Of a stretch of 10,471 nucleotides of DNA, positions 6,680 to 10,471 are shown piece by piece. The notes beneath the pieces are model-generated. The model was given only the letters and a program-made list of their open reading frames with translations, did not search any database and was not told the DNA's origin. Made by a program: the position numbers and the translations under genes. Numbering within the stretch: the first letter of the stretch is position 1; every line of letters begins with the position of its first letter. Source of the stretch: Rhodothermia bacterium (GTDB lineage Bacteria > Bacteroidota > Rhodothermia > Rhodothermales > JABDKH01); contig JAUIJQ010000061.1 of NCBI GenBank assembly GCA_030431165.1, positions 1-10,471 of the forward strand. Direction: 5' to 3'.

Positions 6680-7526
6680 GATTGGTGTTCTGTGCCCGTT
6701 CCGCAATGAGGCTTTCTTCGTGGAAAGCCGGCGCCGCGGCCTGAATGGATCGAAACAGTCGCTCGATTTCGGCATCAGTCGCGCCGAGTTCCCTGAACGT
6801 CGCGGCAGCAGATGCCGTGTTTGGCGTCTCTTTTGGGCCAAAGCATCCGAAGCAACCCCGATTAAAACGCGGGCACAGTGCACCGCACCCGGCATGGGTC
6901 ACCGGCCCCATACACAGCGTACCTTTTGATACCATTACGCACGCGGTGCCACTCAGCTTGCATTCCATACAAACCGAGTGTGGCGACACGTTTGGCTTCC
7001 TTCCATGCAGGAACGCCGAGATCACTTCAAGTAACTGGTACTTGTCGATCGGACAACCGTTTAGCTGAAAGTCTACCGGAACGTGGTCAGCAATAGCCGT
7101 GGACGTGCGCAGCGTTTCGATGTAAGCCGGATTTGCGTACACCGCACCTATGAATGCGTTGACGTTTGCAAAATTGCGCAGCGCCTGGATGCCACCGGAT
7201 GTCGCGCACGCGCCGATCGTAATCAGCACGCGCGACTTTCTCCTGATCTCGTGGATGCGTTCAGCGTCATGCGGTGTCGTGATAGACCCTTCGACCAAGG
7301 TGAGATCGTAGGGGCCTTTCACAGTGGCACGCGTTGCTTCCGGGAAGTACGCGATCTCGACGGCGTCAGCAACCGCAAGCAGCTCATCTTCGCAGTCGAG
7401 CAGGCTTAGCTGGCAGCCATCACACGATGCGAACTTGAACACGGCCAGCTTGGGCTTCTTGCGTCGTGTTTTGCCTCGCTGCGTCTTTTTGCGGCGTGCT
7501 TCGCTCTGTTGTGAGTTCGGATTCAT
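6672..7526 (-). CDS. hydD: Group 3b [NiFe]-hydrogenase delta (small, Fe-S) subunit
   Basis: This is a 284-residue electron-transfer subunit. Cys35 and Cys38 (SCDGCQLS), Cys107 (GACATSGG) and Cys158 (NGCPIDK) fit the proximal [4Fe-4S] cluster. A C-terminal cysteine-rich region (Cys186, 189, 196, 205, 214, 218, 225, 228) fits two more clusters. There is no Tat signal, so the subunit is cytoplasmic, as expected for group 3. The first 25 residues are unusually rich in Lys/Arg (RRKK, RGKTRRKK), while related proteins usually begin only a few residues before the PKLAVFKF strand. No alternative start lies between this tail and the fold. ATG 7526 is chosen; a GTG directly before it adds one residue. 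The gene begins 12 bp after the gamma stop and overlaps alpha by 8 bp. Confidence 0.94.
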   Translation of the reverse strand: MNPNSQQSEARRKKTQRGKTRRKKPKLAVFKFASCDGCQLSLLDCEDELLAVADAVEIAYFPEATRATVKGPYDLTLVEGSITTPHDAERIHEIRRKSRVLITIGACATSGGIQALRNFANVNAFIGAVYANPAYIETLRTSTAIADHVPVDFQLNGCPIDKYQLLEVISAFLHGRKPNVSPHSVCMECKLSGTACVMVSKGTLCMGPVTHAGCGALCPRFNRGCFGCFGPKETPNTASAAATFRELGATDAEIERLFRSIQAAAPAFHEESLIAERAQNTNHG

Positions 7527-7538
7527 CACGTTATCGCT

Positions 7539-8363
7539 TTAGAGTGCGCGTACGCGGAACCGACGTGCGATTTCACTGAACGCAAAGACCGGCCCGTCGC
7601 GGCAGATGAAGTCACCGCCGTACTGACAGTGGCCGCATCGACCAATGGCGCACTTCATGTTGCGCTCCATCGACACGAAGATCGCTTCGTCGGGTACGCC
7701 GAGCCGAGCAAGGTGAATCTGCATGTAGTGCATCATGATCTCGGGCCCACATACCATCGCGATCGTATTTGACGGGTTGGTGCGTGCCGCTGAAACAAGC
7801 TGCGTAATGACGCCTACGTTGCCGTGCCAGCTACGGTCGGCGCGATCAACCGTCACCGACACCTTCGCATCGAGGCGGCTTCGCCACTTGATCAGCTCTT
7901 TCGGGTAGAGCATGTCCTCTGGCGTACGTGCCCCGTAGAAGATCACGACACGTTCGTAGTCGTCCCGATTTGCCAGTACGTGCCGAATCGATGGCCGCAG
8001 CGGAGCGAGCCCGATTCCGCCGGCAGCGAGAATCACGTCTTTTCCGCGTGCCTCCTCCATCGGCCAGCCTCGGCCGTACGGTCCCCTCACGCCGACGGTA
8101 TCGCCTTTTCGCAACTTCGACAGGGCGTGTGTCACTGTCCCAACGTCGCGAATGGTGTGAACCAGCACCGACGGACGGGCGGCGTCTCCGCTGATCGAGA
8201 TCGGTACTTCGCCAACGCCAAACACGTACAACTGGTTGAACTGACCCGGCTCAAAGACAAACGTGCCGGCATCCGGCTCCAACTCCAGCGTGAAGGTGTC
8301 GGCTGTCTCCTGTATCCGGCGCCGTACCCGCATGGTGGCGGGCACCATGGCATCCTTGCCCAT
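7539..8363 (-). CDS. hydG: Hydrogenase gamma subunit (FAD/NAD(P)-binding, [2Fe-2S])
   Basis: This is a 274-residue protein of the ferredoxin-NADP reductase superfamily, of the PyrK/HydG type. The FAD-binding barrel includes PISIS at 54-58 and RGPYGRGWP; the nucleotide-binding domain includes AAGGIGLAPLRP (113-124) and VCGPEIMM. The C-terminal cysteines 238, 243, 246 and 254 are arranged as in the PyrK-type [2Fe-2S] domain. In group 3b enzymes it exchanges electrons with NADP(H). I chose ATG 8363 because GGGGGA lies about 6 nt upstream. A GTG at 8381 is also in frame and overlaps the preceding stop as GTGA, so an 18-nt longer product is possible. It sits between the cyclic-nucleotide-fold gene and the small subunit, matching the beta-gamma-delta-alpha order of Pyrococcus sulfhydrogenase apart from the inserted gene. 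Confidence 0.92.
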   Translation of the reverse strand: MGKDAMVPATMRVRRRIQETADTFTLELEPDAGTFVFEPGQFNQLYVFGVGEVPISISGDAARPSVLVHTIRDVGTVTHALSKLRKGDTVGVRGPYGRGWPMEEARGKDVILAAGGIGLAPLRPSIRHVLANRDDYERVVIFYGARTPEDMLYPKELIKWRSRLDAKVSVTVDRADRSWHGNVGVITQLVSAARTNPSNTIAMVCGPEIMMHYMQIHLARLGVPDEAIFVSMERNMKCAIGRCGHCQYGGDFICRDGPVFAFSEIARRFRVRAL

Positions 8364-8377
8364 TTGTCGTCCCCCGT

Positions 8378-8833
8378 TCACGCGAACATATCCAGCATCT
8401 GAATCCGCGTTGCCATCAGGCGCTCGATGACGAGCTCCAGGATGCGGCGGTAGATGTGATAGCCAAACTCAGTGTCTTCCTCACACTTCCGGCGTACGCA
8501 TTCAGCGTCAAACGCGATCGCCGAGATATCTTCTATCACGCGTACGTCATAACGCCAGGTCGCCGGCGGCAACACCCATGACCAGCCAATGAGGTCGCCG
8601 GGTCCGGGTGAATGAATGACCCGGGCGCGGTTTGCGGTTTCAACTTCCACTACGGCACGGCCCGTGCGAACGAGGTAGAAGTGCGTGCAGGGTTCGCCTG
8701 CGAGCATCACAAACTTGCCCTTCGCGAAGTGCGCGATCTGGGCGCATCCGGCGATGAACTCTATGTCGTCGTCTGGAAGCTCCGAGAAGAACTCGTTCTC
8801 GCGCAGAAGTTCGGGTATGGTTTTCGTCTTCAT
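8378..8833 (-). CDS. Stand-alone cyclic nucleotide-binding-fold protein in hydrogenase operon
   Basis: This is a 151-residue protein made of a single cNMP-binding (CRP-type) beta-roll with flanking helices. The pattern FFSELPDDDIEFIAGCAQ, then FAKGKFVMLAGEP, then FYLVRTGRAVVE is the usual N-terminal half of the roll. The phosphate-binding cassette region reads GDLIGWSWVLPPATWRYDVRV and lacks the Glu and the Arg-Thr/Ser pair that bind cyclic nucleotide in CRP. No helix-turn-helix follows; the protein ends in a helix after the roll. It is therefore unlikely to be a DNA-binding CRP/FNR regulator. A structural or sensory partner of the hydrogenase is more likely. Its start overlaps the beta stop by 4 bp (ATGA) and its stop abuts the gamma gene, so it is made with the subunits. 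Confidence 0.88.
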   Translation of the reverse strand: MKTKTIPELLRENEFFSELPDDDIEFIAGCAQIAHFAKGKFVMLAGEPCTHFYLVRTGRAVVEVETANRARVIHSPGPGDLIGWSWVLPPATWRYDVRVIEDISAIAFDAECVRRKCEEDTEFGYHIYRRILELVIERLMATRIQMLDMFA

Positions 8834-9999
8834 GTTGCTTTGGCTTCTTCGCTGACCTCACTGTCGAGCGTTGCGAGTTCGTCCCGGATGTCGATCCCGG
8901 CGGGGCACCATGTGATACACCGCCCGCAGCCGACGCAGCCCGACGTTCCGAACTGGTCGTGCCAGGTATCGAGTTTGTGTGTGAGCCACTGACGATAACG
9001 TGACGCCGTCGTCTTTCGGACGCTACCACCGTGCAGATACGAGTGGCTGAGTGTGAAACAGGAATCCCATTGTTGCCATCGCTCAGCGTGTGTGCCCGTC
9101 AGGTCGGTGACGTCTTCCACGTCCACGCAAAAGCAGGTCGGGCACGCCATCGTGCAGTTTGCGCAGGACAGACAGCGATCCGCAACAGTTTCCCAGTGAT
9201 CGCTGCGGAGCGAAGCACCTAGAATTTCACGTGCGCGACCCATGGCAGGCACCGCGGTGATCTGCCCAACACTGCGCCGCACCTGTTCATCAACGGCCCT
9301 TTGATCAGCTTCAGATGTCGCCTGAAGGGCGGTCGGCTTGAGCGACAAGTGGTCCGTGAGCCTGCGCAGCGCGCCGCGCCCCGTCTCACTACCGGCTCGT
9401 AGAACAAACCGATGTGAGTCGCCCGTTCCTAACTCAGTCAGCGCAATGTCAAAGTCAGCTTCCGGCGATGGTCCGCCGCCAACCGACGTGCAAAAACATG
9501 TGGCCGCGGGCACTGCACAACCAACAGCCAAAATGAACGTGGCACGCCTGCGCTTCGCGTAGGCGGAGTCAGGGTAAGCCGACTCATTCAGCACGCGGTC
9601 CAGAATGCGTATTGCCGAAATCTCACACGCCCGCACACCGATGAATGCCGTGGCCTGGCATTCATCAGCAGCCGGCTCCGGCTGCCATGCGCCGCGATCG
9701 TCGCGTGTCGCCTCCCAGAGCTTGCGGCGCGGCGGATACAGGAACCGTTTCCACGACGTTGGCCCGACCACGTAGTCGAACATCCGATCAGAGCCCGACG
9801 ACGCGATCCTGTAGCGGCCGGGAGACTGCTCATCTGATATACCCCGCGGCAGATCGTTTACGTTTGCTATGTCGTCGTAAACGACTGCGCCATTTCGCAC
9901 GCGCGGACCAATCAGTCGGTAGCCATCGTTCTTGAGCACGTCAAGAAGTTGGGCAAACAGACCGGCCTGGAGTGTTACGGATTCAGCGTGTTGCAACAT
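8830..9999 (-). CDS. hydB: Hydrogenase beta subunit (2x[4Fe-4S], group 3b)
   Basis: This is a 389-residue iron-sulfur subunit. The middle carries GVRACEISAIRILDRVL, typical of the HydB/sulfhydrogenase beta family. The C-terminal part has two ferredoxin-type clusters: Cys276, 279, 282 and 286 (CLSCANCTMACP) and Cys355, 358, 361 and 365 (CVGCGRCITWCP). It relays electrons within the complex, and in archaeal homologues it was linked to sulfur reduction. ATG 9999 gives the expected N-terminus (MLQHAESVTL). The open frame continues more than 450 bp further upstream, but that part crosses the divergent promoter region and the oppositely oriented lipoprotein gene and does not resemble the family. 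No clear Shine-Dalgarno sequence precedes ATG 9999. It is the first gene of the hydrogenase operon. Confidence 0.92.
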   Translation of the reverse strand: MLQHAESVTLQAGLFAQLLDVLKNDGYRLIGPRVRNGAVVYDDIANVNDLPRGISDEQSPGRYRIASSGSDRMFDYVVGPTSWKRFLYPPRRKLWEATRDDRGAWQPEPAADECQATAFIGVRACEISAIRILDRVLNESAYPDSAYAKRRRATFILAVGCAVPAATCFCTSVGGGPSPEADFDIALTELGTGDSHRFVLRAGSETGRGALRRLTDHLSLKPTALQATSEADQRAVDEQVRRSVGQITAVPAMGRAREILGASLRSDHWETVADRCLSCANCTMACPTCFCVDVEDVTDLTGTHAERWQQWDSCFTLSHSYLHGGSVRKTTASRYRQWLTHKLDTWHDQFGTSGCVGCGRCITWCPAGIDIRDELATLDSEVSEEAKAT

Positions 10000-10125
10000 C
10001 GGTTTGGCGCTTCTGTTGTACCGAATGTGCCAGCGTTCAGTGGCCCCGGAATAGTGTAGAACACGGCACAATTGGGAAGCGTCCGAAACCACACCAGGCG
10101 CGTGTAGCGACCGGCCCATGGCCAT

Positions 10126-10144
10126 CGTCGGGGAATCCCCTACG
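10126..10144. promoter_or_regulatory. Imperfect inverted repeat around GGGGAATCCCC, candidate operator
   Basis: Five-bp arms GGGGA/TCCCC flank a single central base. Outside them CGT/ACG also pair, with one mismatched position between, giving a 19-bp dyad. The one-base centre makes a hairpin unlikely, so a protein-binding site is the better reading. It lies 127 bp upstream of hydB and 80 bp upstream of the lipoprotein gene. No binding protein is known from the window. Confidence 0.3.
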
Positions 10145-10166
10145 TGAGCCCACACGCGCCCGACCT

Positions 10167-10212
10167 GACACGATTGCGAGCAACCGGACACGACTGCGGA
10201 CAACCGGACACG
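10167..10212. repeat. 20-bp tandem direct repeat, two full and one partial copy
   Basis: The unit at 10167-10186 (GACACGATTGCGAGCAACCG) recurs directly at 10187-10206 with three differences, and the first six bases repeat again at 10207-10212. It ends 12 bp before the lipoprotein ATG. A period of 20 bp is about two helical turns, so copies would face the same side of the DNA. It may be an array of regulator sites or simply slippage-derived sequence. Confidence 0.6.
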
Positions 10213-10224
10213 CGTGGAAACACT

Positions 10225-10471
10225 ATGCAGCGGCATGAGCCTAAATATCTCGGGGTGATTCTCAGCTTTGTCGTCGCGTCGCTTGTCTTTGCTTCGTGCA
10301 CCGAGTCGCTTGTAGATCTCGACCGAAACGACATTGCGGCCGTGAATCTTGAACAGGGAATCCATCGCCGTACGGCGTCGATGGGTGACCTCGGCACGAT
10401 GCGGTACACAGTCGCAGCGCCGCGTCTTGTCTCGGGACAACGCTACCCGCTTGTGATTGCACTGCACGGCG
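10225..10471 (+). CDS. Putative lipoprotein alpha/beta-hydrolase (esterase/depolymerase-like), N-terminal fragment
   Basis: Eighty-two codons are visible before the right edge. The product starts with a basic stretch and a hydrophobic segment (residues 9-24) ending in VFASC. Cys25 is a plausible lipid-modified cysteine, although Phe at -3 is not the best lipobox residue. After a linker, MRYTVAAPR...QRYPLVIALHG matches the first strands and oxyanion HG turn of secreted alpha/beta hydrolases such as PHB-depolymerase or prolyl-oligopeptidase-like esterases. The nucleophile and the rest of the triad are outside the window, so the substrate cannot be named. ATG 10225 has a weak TGGAAA about 5 nt upstream. 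It is transcribed away from the hydrogenase operon. Confidence 0.65.
   Translation, partial: MQRHEPKYLGVILSFVVASLVFASCTESLVDLDRNDIAAVNLEQGIHRRTASMGDLGTMRYTVAAPRLVSGQRYPLVIALHG

Larger units (their letters stand above)
10000..10224. promoter_or_regulatory. Divergent intergenic region between hydrogenase operon and lipoprotein gene
   Basis: These 225 bp separate the hydB start (minus) from the lipoprotein start (plus) and must hold both promoters. I could not find a convincing -35/-10 pair, a sigma-54 -24/-12 element or a TTGAT-N4-ATCAA FNR box by eye. The region contains a short inverted repeat (10126-10144) and a tandem direct repeat (10167-10212). Confidence 0.55.

Noticed and set aside
5900..6709. 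Long plus-strand frame (269 codons) antisense to the large subunit
   Set aside because: It is a mirror of a high-GC coding sequence with no recognisable domain. The minus-strand frame carries intact NiFe motifs.
6680..6895. Upstream extension of the large-subunit frame
   Set aside because: It lies inside the small-subunit coding region in another frame. The conserved protein begins at ATG 6679.
8378..8833. CRP/FNR-type transcription factor
   Set aside because: There is no helix-turn-helix after the beta-roll, and the protein ends at 151 residues.
10000..10224. Sigma-54 promoter (TGGCAC-like sequence upstream of hydB)
   Set aside because: TGGCAC is present on the minus strand, but no GC dinucleotide lies at the required -12 spacing.
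10000..10467. Upstream extension of the hydB open frame (more than 150 extra codons)
   Set aside because: It crosses the divergent promoter region and runs antisense to the lipoprotein gene, and the residues do not resemble a beta subunit. ATG 9999 gives the family-like N-terminus.

Overview
The window is high-GC bacterial DNA, densely coded, with GTG and TTG starts next to ATG and several 4-14 bp gene overlaps. No rRNA, tRNA, CRISPR array, transposase or phage gene was seen. The gene content suggests a Gram-negative soil or environmental bacterium: a split-B lasso peptide cluster, a group 3b NADP-linked [NiFe]-hydrogenase and a putative lipoprotein. Acidobacteriota or a relative is plausible, but the sequence does not prove it.

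Region 1 (1-4909) is a lasso peptide biosynthetic cluster. On the minus strand, in transcription order, it has a PqqD-like leader-binding protein (B1, 3371-3667), an HPr-kinase-like protein (2343-3305), a transglutaminase-like leader peptidase (B2, 1805-2338) and an asparagine-synthetase-like macrolactam synthetase (C, 1-1808, cut by the left edge). A nucleotidyltransferase-fold protein (3791-4909) is transcribed divergently from B1. The expected route is that B1 binds the leader, B2 cleaves it and C closes the ring. The kinase and nucleotidyltransferase are candidates for further decoration of the peptide. No convincing precursor gene is visible, and it probably lies beyond the left edge or is atypical. 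The divergent gap holds a perfect 12-bp palindrome.

Region 2 (4888-9999) is a compact minus-strand operon for a group 3b (sulfhydrogenase/NADP-reducing) [NiFe]-hydrogenase. The order is beta (2x[4Fe-4S]), a stand-alone cyclic-nucleotide-binding-fold protein, gamma (FAD/NAD(P) plus [2Fe-2S]), delta (small subunit), alpha (NiFe large subunit) and the maturation endopeptidase. Most junctions overlap or lie within about 25 bp, so the genes look co-transcribed. Electrons would pass between the NiFe site in alpha, the Fe-S relay in delta and beta, and the flavin/NADP(H) site in gamma. The last gene converges with, and overlaps, the nucleotidyltransferase gene of region 1.

Region 3 (10000-10471) is a 225-bp divergent intergenic region with a short inverted repeat and a 20-bp tandem direct repeat. 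It is followed by the start of a plus-strand putative lipoprotein of the alpha/beta-hydrolase (esterase/depolymerase) type, cut by the right edge.
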